Assembly (NCBI RefSeq): GCF_005144585.1
Contig: NZ_SSMQ01000015.1
Location: 1 to 64,000, forward strand
DNA length: 64,000 nucleotides
Direction of reading: 5' to 3'
From: Polyangium fumosum
Lineage (GTDB): Bacteria; Myxococcota_A; Polyangia; Polyangiales; Polyangiaceae
Shown here one piece after another: positions 50,438 through 60,439 of this stretch (its first letter is position 1; each line of letters starts with the position of its first letter). A program made the position numbers and the translations under genes. The notes below the pieces were generated by a model, which saw only the letters and a program-made list of their open reading frames with translations, did not search any database and was not told where the DNA came from.

Positions 50438-51226
50438 TCAGCCACCTGGCGGCGCGGGCGCCGGCTCCGCCGCGTCGAGCTCATCGTCTGCGTCGCTTTC
50501 GCTGCGCTCCGGAGCGATCGCTGGGAATCGCCGGGCTGCCGCGGAATCGTGTCGTGACAGGTAGCGGCCGAGGTGGAACACCTCGGCATACGTGCGGTGC
50601 CAGGCGGTGTAGGCGCGCCGGCGGAGGTCACGCGGGGAGCCTTTCGGCGGGTCGTCGCCGCCGTCGAGGATCTGGAGCAGCTCGGTCGCCTCGGCCTCGG
50701 CGGTCTGGAGGTCAGCCTCCGTGATCGGGGTCTTTCCGTTGACGCCAGCCCAATGGCTTCGGAAGAGCGAGACGAGGCGCAGGGTGTCATCCGCGTCGTC
50801 GCGGATACCGCGTCCCCGCTGGATATCGGAGAGGACCGTGCTCGCCTCCTTGTTCGTCCGGAATGCCGGCTTCGCCCAGCCGAAGAGCGTCTCGTCGTGG
50901 CTCCGCACCTTGGCGACGAGCTCACCGCGCCGCGCCTTCTGGTCGCTGGTCCATGGGGTCTCGACGGCCAGGTCGGCGGCGTAAAAGACGAGCTGGTTTG
51001 GTTCGAGCGCCGCAAAGTCGGCGGCACGATCGGTTGCGCGCGAAGCGGATAGCTCGCTCTGGAGGAGCGGAAGGAGCGGCTCGAACTCGCGCCGCAAGAT
51101 GCCCGTGAGCCGAGCCGCACGCTCGCGAGAGATGCGCGGGCGAAGGAGGATGTCGTCCGGGAGCGAGAGGAGCGCGGGCCTCTTCGCCTCGAAGAGCTCG
51201 TTCATCTTGGTAGCTTGGGGATCCAT
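50438..51226 (-). CDS. Hypothetical protein
   Basis: A 262-residue, largely helical and charged, signal-less protein with no recognised family. It begins MDPQATKMNELFEAKRPALLSLPDD. Notable stretches are a regular alternation of polar and hydrophobic residues (about 30-70) and an acidic tail (SESDADDELDAAEPAPAPPGG). AGGAGG precedes the ATG. It lies between the molybdopterin oxidoreductase and the lower-GC defence-like cassette, all on the minus strand, but its GC-rich codon use matches the chromosome and not the cassette. Possible helical bundle; function unknown. Confidence 0.7.
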   Translation of the reverse strand: MDPQATKMNELFEAKRPALLSLPDDILLRPRISRERAARLTGILRREFEPLLPLLQSELSASRATDRAADFAALEPNQLVFYAADLAVETPWTSDQKARRGELVAKVRSHDETLFGWAKPAFRTNKEASTVLSDIQRGRGIRDDADDTLRLVSLFRSHWAGVNGKTPITEADLQTAEAEATELLQILDGGDDPPKGSPRDLRRRAYTAWHRTYAEVFHLGRYLSRHDSAAARRFPAIAPERSESDADDELDAAEPAPAPPGG

Positions 51227-51303
51227 GGCGAGCCTCCTAGGCTGATTCCCCGCAGCCATACCACGCTTACCGTCACGAAGCCAAGGGGCGATGGCCTACA
51301 TGC

Positions 51304-52368
51304 TCACGGCCACACGACGGCATCCCTACCATGAAGGAGATATAGCTGCGTTCCTTTCGTAACTCTAAAATCAACACGGAGGCCGACACTTTTGGCCGTT
51401 GAATCAACCTCCACGCTATGCAAGTCTTGACCATCCACCTGGATGCCCTTCACCTGGCCCCAACGATCTACACGGCCATCGCGCACCCCGAAGATTGGTT
51501 GTTCCACGGACACTCTGCATCCTGGCTTGGCTACGACTACCGCATCCCCGCTCTTTCGGAACGGACCTTCGAGAATGTCACCAAGGTTCACGGAAGCGCC
51601 GGATTTCTTGACGTAGCGCCTATTGAGATACTCGCCCACAACCACTGTATGCAGTGAAATACAATATGACTTCATGAACGCCAGAAGCTCTCGCATGTCG
51701 TCTGGTCCGAGCAGGCTACCTGAGCCGCTCCCTGCATGCGCAACCTGATTTCGATACTCCACGAGATCTTCGAGACGCACATCGATAGTTGTCAGCGGAA
51801 CGGGATCTCCAGGCGTCACACCTTGCATAGCAGAGTACCAGTTCACCAACGCGTCAATGCATCTCACCGACTCGTTGATCTTCTCGATCCCGAGCGAGCT
51901 GAAAGCGGATTGGACAACGCTGGCTCGAAAATTATGTTCATGATAGACGACCGCATCTCGATTTAGCCTATAAGGCGACTGGCCAGAAAGGCAAAGATGG
52001 AGATTTGCAACAACACTGGCCTCGGTTAGTCCTGCATACCGCCTACCCTCTCCAAGGCGCCCCCGAGCGAGCAATTCGGCCGATTGCTTGAGATGCTTGT
52101 AACGCAGCCCTTCATGAAGATCCGTATAGCTGGTAACAGATGCCTCAAGTTCGGCAAAAGCCCAACCGAGTTCTTCCACAAACTTCTCGAAGGCTGAGTA
52201 GAGCGCCACGATGAACGCAGCACCGTCAAGCCGTCTTCGAATGTTCAAATGGCGCCGAACATCCGGATCGGCATGACTAGCGAGCAGCACATTTACCTTG
52301 TCGATCGAGTATACGAACGCTTCCAAATCGCCAAGGATAGCCAGGACCTCATCGAGAGTCGAGCGCAT
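51304..52368 (-). CDS. HEPN-like nuclease (MAE_28990/MAE_18760-type)
   Basis: A 354-residue protein with an N-terminal helical domain that includes a HEPN-like active-site pair R206-N-Q-V-A-H211 in DLVEYRNQVAHAG, the R-x4-H that defines RNase-active HEPN domains. Upstream helices (VALYSAFEKFVEELGWAF) and the conserved YKHL motif match MAE_28990/MAE_18760-family proteins. A C-terminal region (about 255-354) is a beta-rich domain of unknown role. It is the last gene of a cassette with a DUF262 protein and a DNA methyltransferase, spaced 9 nt from the former with GAGGT before the ATG. Base composition is clearly less GC-rich than the flanks. Toxin/effector role is inferred. Confidence 0.78.
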   Translation of the reverse strand: MRSTLDEVLAILGDLEAFVYSIDKVNVLLASHADPDVRRHLNIRRRLDGAAFIVALYSAFEKFVEELGWAFAELEASVTSYTDLHEGLRYKHLKQSAELLARGRLGEGRRYAGLTEASVVANLHLCLSGQSPYRLNRDAVVYHEHNFRASVVQSAFSSLGIEKINESVRCIDALVNWYSAMQGVTPGDPVPLTTIDVRLEDLVEYRNQVAHAGSGSGSLLGPDDMRELLAFMKSYCISLHTVVVGEYLNRRYVKKSGASVNLGDILEGPFRKSGDAVVVAKPGCRVSVEQPIFGVRDGRVDRWGQVKGIQVDGQDLHSVEVDSTAKSVGLRVDFRVTKGTQLYLLHGRDAVVWP

Positions 52369-52377
52369 CGTTCGACC

Positions 52378-53664
52378 TCATGCAGATAGCTTGGCGAGCG
52401 CGGCGTCGAACGCTTCCTTCATTCGCACATTGCGTTCCTGGGTTTGTGCACTATTAGTGCTGCGCCCCGCGAACAGCTTCTTGTGCATAGCGTACATGGT
52501 TCCAAGTTGCGTGAGCAGTTCTTGCCGCCCCTGAACGAGCGACTTGCGCTTGTTCCCCTGTGCATACTGACTCGCAACAAACATGAGGGGGTCGTAGACA
52601 ATTTTGGTCGGCCGGCCCTGGTGCTTCCCACTCGGGCCGAGCCTACAGAAAGCGGTCGCCCCGAGAACAGAGAACAGGAACTCAACCGTCCGTTCGAACA
52701 TTGTTCGATATGATTCAAGAAGGCTTACCGAAAACTTGTTACCTGCACTCAAGAACCAATCGAGCAGCGCGGATATTTTATTCAGACCACCCGGAAACGA
52801 ATCGATCTGGCGGTAGGCGAAGAATCGCAAAACCAGCTCAACATCGTCCATTCGTTCAAACATTCGACGACCTACATTGGTAGAATCATCACGCTCTTCC
52901 ACGTCCTCGTCTTCTGTCACGGTCGAACTGGACTCGCCCGGGATGCCCCACATGGCTCGGAAGGTGGCATTTCTGGAGAGGTCGAGGCAAAGCTGGTTCA
53001 GGGGACCGGGGTAGACAGCGTTTCGAGCCTCCTGCGAGCTCAGCGCAACTCCCCCCGAATTGAGCCTCTCAAATACCATCTTCTTGAGCTGTGCGGCCTG
53101 CTCTTCATCTGGCGCCGTTTCTTTGAGGAGGATAATGGCTGAGATGTACCGCCGATCGATGCCAACACGGACCTTACTGGGTAGCGTTGAATAAGTCCTA
53201 TCGTTCAACTCTGGCCAATATTGAAGTCCACAAAGAACGAGTTTATCAGCGTAAAATTCACTAAGCGCAGTCAACCGCTGCCTGCCGTCCATCACCTCAA
53301 ACCGTGCAAAGTCCCGCTCGAAAAGAAAAACGGGAGGCACAGGTACATTCATTAAGAACGACTCGATCAACCTCGATTTTCGTTCGTCACTCCAACGGTG
53401 TCGCCGTTGATATTCTGGATCGAGCTTGTACCTAAGCTCGCGCTCGGAGCCATCCTTCAGGTCAACGGTCTCCTCTAGCATCGAAAGGATGCCTGCCAAC
53501 GGGTAGCGAGCTGATTCAGTAACTATGCGAACTTCACCTTTGACATAACGACTGTTGAGGTCCTCGTCGGTGGCCGCCGACAGATCATCGATTGGCTTAA
53601 ACACAATCTTCTCATTCGGCAATAGACCAGCAAGCGCCCGACCTTTTGCTTCTTTAGAACTCAT
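52378..53664 (-). CDS. DUF262 (GmrS-like) protein
   Basis: A 428-residue protein whose N-terminal half is a DUF262/ParB-like domain: PEYQRRHRW (83-91), MDGRQRLTAL with D126-G-R-Q-R-L-T132, and FERLNSGGVALSSQEARNA (about 197-215). This fold is the nucleotide-dependent S part of type IV GmrSD restriction enzymes and of other defence proteins. The C-terminal half lacks a clear DUF1524 HNH nuclease, so an effector must come from elsewhere, plausibly the adjacent HEPN protein. The start overlaps the MTase stop (ATGA at 53661-53664). GC content is low for the window, suggesting transfer. Confidence 0.87.
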   Translation of the reverse strand: MSSKEAKGRALAGLLPNEKIVFKPIDDLSAATDEDLNSRYVKGEVRIVTESARYPLAGILSMLEETVDLKDGSERELRYKLDPEYQRRHRWSDERKSRLIESFLMNVPVPPVFLFERDFARFEVMDGRQRLTALSEFYADKLVLCGLQYWPELNDRTYSTLPSKVRVGIDRRYISAIILLKETAPDEEQAAQLKKMVFERLNSGGVALSSQEARNAVYPGPLNQLCLDLSRNATFRAMWGIPGESSSTVTEDEDVEERDDSTNVGRRMFERMDDVELVLRFFAYRQIDSFPGGLNKISALLDWFLSAGNKFSVSLLESYRTMFERTVEFLFSVLGATAFCRLGPSGKHQGRPTKIVYDPLMFVASQYAQGNKRKSLVQGRQELLTQLGTMYAMHKKLFAGRSTNSAQTQERNVRMKEAFDAALAKLSA

Positions 53665-54779
53665 GACGGCTCCTCCAACCGAACGTAGAAATCGAGTTCC
53701 TCAATCGGTGTCCGCAGAGTGCGCTTAAACTGATCCGCCTGACGCTTTCCCCGAGACGATAGACCCGCAGAGCGTACGGTCAAGATGCGTAGCTTACAGC
53801 GGGCTCCGTGCAGCGCATCAAGCATAATGTCCTTCGGCCGTGCCCTGCGGTCGTGAATGCCTCCAAATCGAATCATCATCCGAGCTCCCGGCGTGCAAGC
53901 CCCTGCCACATTGGTCCATACAGCCGCAAGTTGTTCAGCGAAGTCCATCGCCGACCCATGGGATAGCTGGCTGGGCTGCCGATAGGTGGTCGTCGGTGGA
54001 CCGCCCATGAACCAATATCGAAGCCACTGATCGGGAACATAGGTCCGCATACCGAAATAGGGCGGAGACGTCACCACGACCGAGAACCTATTTCCGAGGG
54101 TGGCCAGCTTTAGCGTCCTACTGTCCTCGCAATACACACGAAACGGGACGCCTACGGGTGTGGATGCGAAGTAATGGCGTGCCTTCCGACGAACAAGCTC
54201 CAAGCTATCGACATAAATGGGGCTTAGGATATTTTTGGTCCAAAACCGGACGGCATAGTCTGGCTTTGCCGCATAGGTCCGTGGCATTTGATTTGACAAG
54301 TAGCCAGGGGCTCCCTTGTTCCGCGGCCCATGCAAAATGCCGAGAATCAGAGCTCGCAATGCCTTACGCCCGGGCGAGCGACAATCATTAAGGAGCGCAG
54401 AGCGCAAACGACAAAGCTCGGTGAGCGTCTTGGGGTGATAACAGAGTGACCAGAAGTCTCCCTCGGGTATGGTGGCGGCTGTGTCGCATGCGAGTATTTC
54501 CGCGCATGCCGTTTCGACCTCATCAGCCGATACATTCACCAACTTCCCTTCGGCGATCGCGGTTGCAACGGGATTGCTGTCCACGCCGACCGAACGCAGT
54601 CCGAGGAGGCGAGCTGCGTAGTTCGTGCTTCCCCGACCACAAAATGGATCCAAGACCCACGCGTCGGAGGCAACCCCCGCGAGCTGTTTCACAGGAACCG
54701 ACAAGGGAAACATCGTGAAATAAGGGCAGATCGCGTTTAGCCTCTCCTGCTCGAGGGAGGATTCACGAACTCGGAACAC
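53661..54779 (-). CDS. DNA methyltransferase (N4/N6 aminomethylase type)
   Basis: A 372-residue amino-MTase. Motif I DPFCGRGST (from D44) contacts SAM, and motif IV is TSPPYFG (237-243); an ICPYF motif X lies at the N-terminus. The order I before IV with about 190 residues between them places the recognition region in the middle. DPFxGxG plus SPPY usually marks N4-cytosine or N6-adenine DNA methylation. I chose GTG 54779, which has GGTGG six bases upstream; TTG 54782 is also possible. It starts a three-gene cassette with the DUF262 protein (4-nt overlap) and the HEPN protein. Lower GC than the flanks. Confidence 0.87.
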   Translation of the reverse strand: MFRVRESSLEQERLNAICPYFTMFPLSVPVKQLAGVASDAWVLDPFCGRGSTNYAARLLGLRSVGVDSNPVATAIAEGKLVNVSADEVETACAEILACDTAATIPEGDFWSLCYHPKTLTELCRLRSALLNDCRSPGRKALRALILGILHGPRNKGAPGYLSNQMPRTYAAKPDYAVRFWTKNILSPIYVDSLELVRRKARHYFASTPVGVPFRVYCEDSRTLKLATLGNRFSVVVTSPPYFGMRTYVPDQWLRYWFMGGPPTTTYRQPSQLSHGSAMDFAEQLAAVWTNVAGACTPGARMMIRFGGIHDRRARPKDIMLDALHGARCKLRILTVRSAGLSSRGKRQADQFKRTLRTPIEELDFYVRLEEPS

Positions 54780-54782
54780 CAA

Positions 54783-55185
54783 AAACCACCTCTTGGGAAG
54801 CTAGGAAACGCGAGGTGATCCGTGCTGTCAAGGCGTCAGGCAAGGCAAGCACGTAGTCCAACGGAAGGCAGCTAACTGACCGGACGCGCCAGCTCCGCTA
54901 CCCCCGGGCCCGATGCCGGTTCACTAACAGGTATTTAACGAGCTGCCATGATCCACGGATCGTAGCCGCACCCATCCGCGGATCCCTTCCCCCAGCGTCC
55001 CCCGCTCCGTACCGCTCGCGCGGGAACCCCTCCGCCCCGCCCCTCGCTCCCGCCCCCCTCCCCCGTTACACCCTCACGAGAACGATCACTCGCGCCAGCT
55101 CCCCCACGAGCCTCCCCGCACGCCCCCTCGGCCCCTCCACCTCCCGCGGAAGGGCCAAACCACGACGCGTCGCTCTCCCAGCCTC
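54783..55185. other. Intergenic region upstream of the defence-like cassette
   Basis: About 400 bp without a convincing gene. The first 200 bp are mixed in composition and include a GGTATTTAAC AT-rich patch (near 54931) that may belong to the MTase promoter. The rest is extremely C-rich on the plus strand and holds short open frames with no start support. No integrase, tRNA or attachment-site duplication was seen next to the cassette. Confidence 0.5.
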
Positions 55186-57186
55186 TCAGCCCCGCCGCAT
55201 CGCGCGAATCTTCCCCGCGACGACGTCCGCCGTGAACCCAAACGCCTTGGCGAGGTCCTTGTCCGGCGCGGAGGCGCCGAAGTCGTCGCGGCCGATGACG
55301 AGCCCACGCTCGCCGGCGAGCGCGCGCCAGGGCATCGTCGAGCCCGCCTCGATGACCACGCGCGGCGTGCCGGGGGGCAGGACCTCCTCGCGGTAGGCTT
55401 GATCCTGCCGCTGGAATTGCTCCAGGCAGGGCATCGAGACGACACGCACGCGGTCGCCTTCGGCTTCGAGGATCTTCTTCGCGTCCATCGCGAGCGAGAC
55501 CTCCGAGCCCGTCGCGATCACCACGACGGCCGGCGGGCTCTTCGCAGCATCCGCGAGGATGTAGCCGCCGCGGAGCATGAGCTTCGGATCAAACCCCTCG
55601 GGCCGCGGGAGCTCGGGGAGCTTCTGCCGGGAGAGCGCGAGCGCCGTGGGGCCGGAGCGGCGCAGGAGCGCGTGCGCCCAGGCGGCCGCGCATTCGAGGC
55701 TGTCGGCGGGCCGGACGACGTCGACGTTCGGGATGAGGCGGAGCGACCAGAGGGTCTCGATCGGCTGGTGCGTGGGGCCGTCTTCGCCGAGGAAGATGCT
55801 GTCGTGCGTGAAGACGAAGACGCTGTGCAGCTCGGAGAGGGCCGCCATGCGGATCGCCGGGCGCATGTAGTCGGCGAAGACGAGGAACGTGGAGCCGAAG
55901 GGAATGAAGCCCCCCGCGAGCGCGCAGCCGTTGACGAAGGCGCCCATCGCGTGTTCGCGGATGCCGAAGTGGATGTTGCGGCCAGAGAAGTCGCCCTTCT
56001 GGATCGCCGACGAGCCCTCGATGTACGTCTTCGTGGAGGGGTTCAGGTCCGCCGAGCCGCCGACGAGCGAAGGCACGAGGGCAGCGGCGCGTTGCTCGAT
56101 GGTGCCGGCGCTCTGGCGCGTGGCGGCGTCCTTGCGAGGCGCAGCCTTGACGAGCTCGTCGAAGAGGTTTTCGGGGACCTCGCGGCGAATGAGGCGGCGG
56201 TAGAGGGACGCAGCTTCAGCGTCCTTTTGCTCCAGGGCGCGCATGGCCTCGTTCCAGGCCTCGTGCGCCTTCTGGCCTTCGGCGGCGCGGGCCGCGAAGA
56301 TCGCGCGGACGTCGTCCGGGATGAGGAAGGTGGGCTCGGTGGGCCAGCCGATCGCCTTCTTGGTGGCCTCGACCTCCTTGGCGCCAAGCGGCTCGCCATG
56401 GGCCTTGGAGCTGCCCGCCTTGCCCGGCGAGCCGTACGCGATGACCGTGCGCGCAACGATGAGCGAGGGGCGCGCAGGCTCCGCGACGGCCGCGTCGAGG
56501 GCAGCGCGGATCTGCGCGTGGTCGTGGCCGTCGATCTTCTGGACGAACCAGCCGTACGCCTCGTACCGCTTGCCGACGTCTTCGCTGAAAGCGAGGTCGG
56601 TCTTGCCGTCGATGGTGATGTGGTTGTCGTCGTAGAAGAAGACGAGGTTCGAGAGGCCAAGGTGGCCAGCAAGGCTCGAAGCCTCCGCCGAGACGCCCTC
56701 CATGAGGTCGCCGTCGGAGGCGATGCCGAAGACACGCGCCGTGGCGACGTCCCCCTTCCCGCGGAAGCGAGCCTCCATCATCTTGAGCGCGGCGGCCATG
56801 CCGACGGCCGTGGAGATGCCCTGGCCGAGAGGGCCGGTGGTGACCTCGATGCCGGGCGTGAGGTGCACCTCGGGATGGCCAGGCGTGCGCGAGCCGAGCT
56901 GGCGGAAGTGCTTCAGCTCGTCGAGGGAGAGGTCATAACCCGCGAGGTGGAGCAGGCCGTAAAGGAGCATCGACGCGTGGCCCGCCGAGAGGACGAAGCG
57001 GTCACGATCAGGCCAGCTCGGGTCCTTGGGGTCGTAACGCAGGTGTCGCGTGAAGATCTCAAACGCGATCGAGGCAAGGCCCATCGGCGCACCCGGGTGG
57101 CCCGAGTTCGCCTTCTCGACGGCGTCGACCGCGAGCATCTGGATCGTGTGGACGGCCTTCTTCACTGTCGAGTCGTCGATGTGCAT
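55186..57186 (-). CDS. tkt: Transketolase
   Basis: A 666-residue TPP-dependent enzyme of the non-oxidative pentose phosphate pathway. Motifs: [10 protein letters not shown] near the N-terminus, [10 protein letters not shown], the TPP-binding [19 protein letters not shown]...[14 protein letters not shown], then the pyrimidine domain with [10 protein letters not shown] and [14 protein letters not shown], and a C-terminal domain ending with [20 protein letters not shown]. Length is normal. The ATG at 57186 has GAGGAACC just upstream. It is a single gene; a dispersed repeat copy lies upstream of it and the amidotransferase-like gene further upstream on the same strand. Confidence 0.97.
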   Translation of the reverse strand: MHIDDSTVKKAVHTIQMLAVDAVEKANSGHPGAPMGLASIAFEIFTRHLRYDPKDPSWPDRDRFVLSAGHASMLLYGLLHLAGYDLSLDELKHFRQLGSRTPGHPEVHLTPGIEVTTGPLGQGISTAVGMAAALKMMEARFRGKGDVATARVFGIASDGDLMEGVSAEASSLAGHLGLSNLVFFYDDNHITIDGKTDLAFSEDVGKRYEAYGWFVQKIDGHDHAQIRAALDAAVAEPARPSLIVARTVIAYGSPGKAGSSKAHGEPLGAKEVEATKKAIGWPTEPTFLIPDDVRAIFAARAAEGQKAHEAWNEAMRALEQKDAEAASLYRRLIRREVPENLFDELVKAAPRKDAATRQSAGTIEQRAAALVPSLVGGSADLNPSTKTYIEGSSAIQKGDFSGRNIHFGIREHAMGAFVNGCALAGGFIPFGSTFLVFADYMRPAIRMAALSELHSVFVFTHDSIFLGEDGPTHQPIETLWSLRLIPNVDVVRPADSLECAAAWAHALLRRSGPTALALSRQKLPELPRPEGFDPKLMLRGGYILADAAKSPPAVVVIATGSEVSLAMDAKKILEAEGDRVRVVSMPCLEQFQRQDQAYREEVLPPGTPRVVIEAGSTMPWRALAGERGLVIGRDDFGASAPDKDLAKAFGFTADVVAGKIRAMRRG

Positions 57187-57273
57187 CGGTTCCTCCGCGC
57201 GCGTCTCTAGGCGAGATCACGCCAGAAGGAAAGCGGACGAGCAGGTGGAGCGCGATGTCGACCACGACGTAAC

Positions 57274-57576
57274 GCCGGGGTTTCACCCCGGACCCCGACC
57301 AGGGGTTGTCCACCCCTGGACCCGGACCAGGCACGGCCTGGACCGGGGGTTGAAAAACTGCGCGATGCGCAGTTTTTCAAACGGGCCGACGAAGAAGCCG
57401 GGGTGCCCGCCGAACCCGCAGCGCGGCGGTCTCGGTTGGCAACGCCGCTGCGGGTCTTGACCGGGCCTGTTCGATGAACTGCGCATCGCGCAGTTCATCG
57501 AGCCTGGGTCCAGCCCCTGGCTGGTCCGGGGTGCAGGGGGCGGACAGCCCCCGCTGGGGCTTGGGGCAACGCCCCA
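57274..57576 (+). repeat. Dispersed ~303-bp multi-hairpin repeat, copy 6
   Basis: A complete copy between two minus-strand genes. It opens CCGGGGT/ACCCCGG, where copies 2-4 have CCGGGGC/GCCCCGG (paired C-G to T-A change), then GGGGT/ACCCC (versus GGGGC/GCCCC), CCAGGC/GCCTGG, GAAAAACTGCGC/GCGCAGTTTTTC, centre, GATGAACTGCGC/GCGCAGTTCATC, CCAGCC/GGCTGG and a GGGGGC.../...GCCCCC end. Confidence 0.9.
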
Positions 57577-57584
57577 ATCTCCCC

Positions 57585-58532
57585 TCAGGCCGACGCAGCT
57601 TGCGCCGGACGGTCCTGGATGGGCGGGGAGGCGAAGATGTCGGCTTGGCTTTCGCTCGGCGGGGGCAGCTCCACGTAGCCGCGGAATTGGGCGAGCATGT
57701 TGAAGCGGCGGGCCATCCAGCCGGGGATCACGAGGGCGTAGGTGCGGGCGAGACGGCGCGGGTCGTCGAGGGTGCGCAGCATCGCTTGGTAGGTGAGTTC
57801 GCCGTAGGCGGCTTTGAAGGCGGCGGCTTGTTCGGGGCGGGAGACCCAGTTCATGACGCCGGGACGGTCGGCTTCGGGGTGGAACTGGACGGACTCGATG
57901 CCGGCGGTCACGTCGAGGCCGAGGATGGCGCGGCCTTTGGACATGCCGTCGCGGCTCTCGCGGGCGAGGAGGGAGCCGCCGAGGGATTCGAGCAGGCGCT
58001 CGTCGAGGTCGACGGCTTCCCAGCTTCGGTGTTCGAAGGCGAAGAGACGGTCGCCGAAGGGGCGGAGGAGCGGGTGGGCTTGTCCTTCGGGGGTCGTGTA
58101 GATGGGCATCACGCCGAACTTGCGCTCGGTGCGGGGCACGACGGCGGCCAGGCGGAAGTGCCGCACGACCATCTCGAACGAGTAACAGATGGCGAAGAGC
58201 GCGCTCTGCTCCTCGCCGCCGCGGATGGCGGACTCGGCTACGTGGTCGAGGAAGCCCGAGTAGTCCGTGACCCACGGCATGCCGTCGCCGTCGTAGGGGG
58301 ATCCGGGGCCTCCCGTGGAGATGTAGAGGTCGTAGTCGCGGGGGACGGGGTTTTGGGTGTCGCGCGGCGAGCATTCGCCGAGCACGCACTCGAGGTTCGG
58401 GTTCTGGCGGCGTACGCGGTCGAAGAACGTCGACACGATGCCACGCAGGCACCGCATCGCCTGGTTGACATGGCCGTTGTTCATGTCGACCAGGCAGATC
58501 CGCAAGGGGAGCTGTCGCGGCTCTCCGCTCAC
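57585..58532 (-). CDS. Class I glutamine-amidotransferase-like protein
   Basis: A 315-residue protein with the GATase1 fold. The nucleophile elbow is AICYSFEMV (Cys), and the catalytic His-x-Glu is in SVQFHPEADR. The opening LRICLVDMNNGHVNQAMRCL and the YISTGGPGSPYDGDG oxyanion region are typical of GMP-synthase-like amidotransferases. A long helical C-terminus (about 240-315) is extra. No synthase partner is adjacent, so the acceptor is unknown. I chose GTG 58532 because GGAGG lies 8 nt upstream; ATG 58547 or TTG 58562 would lengthen it slightly without an SD. Confidence 0.83.
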   Translation of the reverse strand: MSGEPRQLPLRICLVDMNNGHVNQAMRCLRGIVSTFFDRVRRQNPNLECVLGECSPRDTQNPVPRDYDLYISTGGPGSPYDGDGMPWVTDYSGFLDHVAESAIRGGEEQSALFAICYSFEMVVRHFRLAAVVPRTERKFGVMPIYTTPEGQAHPLLRPFGDRLFAFEHRSWEAVDLDERLLESLGGSLLARESRDGMSKGRAILGLDVTAGIESVQFHPEADRPGVMNWVSRPEQAAAFKAAYGELTYQAMLRTLDDPRRLARTYALVIPGWMARRFNMLAQFRGYVELPPPSESQADIFASPPIQDRPAQAASA

Positions 58533-58654
58533 GTCACCAACCTCCATCCGGGGAAATTGCAAAACGACCCATCACGCGCGTGACCTCTGCATCTTCCCCC
58601 GGCGCCGCGATGGTCGTAGCACGAAGCCCGAGCGCCGAAAAGACAGCATTTCTG

Positions 58655-60397
58655 TCACTTTCCACGCAGAGTCCAAGCGACCGCTCGCACGACCGGATCT
58701 TCGGATTGCGCTGCAATTGCAGCGGATTGGCGCGCCTCGGACGGGGCAAACCGAGCGAGCGAGCGGAGCGCGGAGACGCGTAGATCGGTGCTCGTGGTCT
58801 CCCGGGTCGCCAGGGTCTCGGCGAGCTTGACGGCGCGGGTGCGCTCGTCGCCTTGGGAGACGCGGACGTAGGCGCCGAGCGCGCGGGCGCGGAAGAGCTC
58901 GGAGGCCTTGTCGTCGAGGACGAGGGCGCGGAGCGTGCTCGGCGCGGAGGCGCCGGCGATGCGGAGCGCGAGGGCCTCGTAGTCGCCTTTGCCGTGCGCG
59001 CACCAGACCGCGCCGAGGACACGCTCGAGGGGCGTGGGGTTCGCCGGGAAGGGCTTGTTCGGGCGGCGCGTGGCGGCGAGGGCGAAGGGCGGCGAGGGCG
59101 GGAGCGGCGGGGCGAACTTGCCGCCGATGGGCGCCGGATCCGCGGGCGCAGGTTGGCCGCCTTCTTCGAGGATGCCGCGGTAGAGGGCGCTGCCGTGAAG
59201 GACGCGCTTTTGCGCCTCGGTGAGGGCGAGCGCGCCGTAGGCGATCGGGAACATCGTGTTCGAGACGTCCGGGCAGTTGTCGGGGTTCGACTGCATGACG
59301 GACGTCGGGCACTCGACGGTGTCGCTGAGCGGATCGGTCTCCTCGACGGAGAACTCGGTCGTGTGGAAGAGGCCCGCGAGGTGGCCGACCTCGTGGCGGA
59401 GGACGCTGGCGTCGTACTCCGGGTTGCCCGAGGGCATGTAGGCGACGCCGCTCATGGTGGTGCCTTGGAGCACGGGGCTGCCGGGGATGCCGCCTGCGAC
59501 GCCGATGGCCTGGCCGAACTCGGAGCCGAAGCTGCCGATGACGAAGAGGTTCAAGGCCGGCCCGTGGGCGAGGCCCGCCGAGGAGGCGAGGAGGCTTCGG
59601 TACTCGTTGTACGTGCCGACGTTCGTGAAGCTCGCGTCGAGCGGGAGGAAGGTGACGTTGCCGAGGCCGAGGCCGGCGTAGTCGACGAACATCTCGCTGA
59701 GGACCTGGTTCACGTAGTTCTGCGTGGTCGAGTTCGGCGCGAGGAAGACGTTCACGTCGACGACGCCGCCGTGGAAGAGGCCGTCCTTCGTGCGGCGGAT
59801 CCACACGTCGACGTGCGCGCTCTCGAGCGAGCCGTCGTCGTCGCCGAGCGCGATGCGCCACTGGCCTTGCTGCATGGGCCAGGCGTTCGAGGCGTCGGAC
59901 TGCGGGTTCGCGCCGCCGACCCAGCCGTAGCTCGCGAAGGCGGGGGTGTTCTTGCCGGCCATCGCGTAGTTGAAGATGACCGGGTCGCCCGTGGGAGGGC
60001 GGAGCCGGCTGATGCCCACGACGTCGTTCAGGTTCGCCGCGCCGACCGTGACCGTGAGGCCGAGGGCGCGGTCGGGGACCTCGAAGGGCTGGAGCATGTT
60101 GAGCGCGACGTCGCCGAGGTCGATGTGCTCGAGCGACTGGAGCTCACTCGGCCCCGCCCCCACGCCCGAGCCGCCCGCGCCGATGCCGCCGGAGCCGCCC
60201 GCGCCGCCCACGCCGGGGCCCGCGGTCCAGGTCTCGCCGCCTTCCCCGCCGGTGCCGGGGGTCTCGGTGCGGGTCGTCGCGCCGCACGCGGCGAGCGTGA
60301 CGAGCGCGATCGTGCTGAGCATGGAGGACCGGAAAACGCCGGCGGACGAGGAGCGGAGGCGAGCCGAGAGCCCACGGAAGGCGGTAGGTGCAAGCAT
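58655..60397 (-). CDS. Zinc-metalloprotease-like lipoprotein (metzincin motif)
   Basis: A 580-residue lipoprotein (lipobox LAAC, near residue 38 from the chosen start) with a Gly/Ser-rich spacer of the GGSGG type. The catalytic motif HEVGHLAGLFH (HExxHxxGxxH) lies around residue 350, followed by a Met-turn candidate NTMFPIAYG. The C-terminal 130 residues look like HEAT/ARM-type helical repeats (LRVSALRSLARFAPSEARQ). It would act at the surface or in the periplasm on unknown proteins. The start could instead be the ATG 75 nt inside (60322), which gives a shorter signal peptide. It is divergent from murJ across a 42-bp gap. Confidence 0.85.
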   Translation of the reverse strand: MLAPTAFRGLSARLRSSSAGVFRSSMLSTIALVTLAACGATTRTETPGTGGEGGETWTAGPGVGGAGGSGGIGAGGSGVGAGPSELQSLEHIDLGDVALNMLQPFEVPDRALGLTVTVGAANLNDVVGISRLRPPTGDPVIFNYAMAGKNTPAFASYGWVGGANPQSDASNAWPMQQGQWRIALGDDDGSLESAHVDVWIRRTKDGLFHGGVVDVNVFLAPNSTTQNYVNQVLSEMFVDYAGLGLGNVTFLPLDASFTNVGTYNEYRSLLASSAGLAHGPALNLFVIGSFGSEFGQAIGVAGGIPGSPVLQGTTMSGVAYMPSGNPEYDASVLRHEVGHLAGLFHTTEFSVEETDPLSDTVECPTSVMQSNPDNCPDVSNTMFPIAYGALALTEAQKRVLHGSALYRGILEEGGQPAPADPAPIGGKFAPPLPPSPPFALAATRRPNKPFPANPTPLERVLGAVWCAHGKGDYEALALRIAGASAPSTLRALVLDDKASELFRARALGAYVRVSQGDERTRAVKLAETLATRETTSTDLRVSALRSLARFAPSEARQSAAIAAQSEDPVVRAVAWTLRGK

Positions 60398-60439
60398 CTC
60401 GAGATTCTAGCTCGCGCCGCATTGGGGTAGAAGCGGCGC

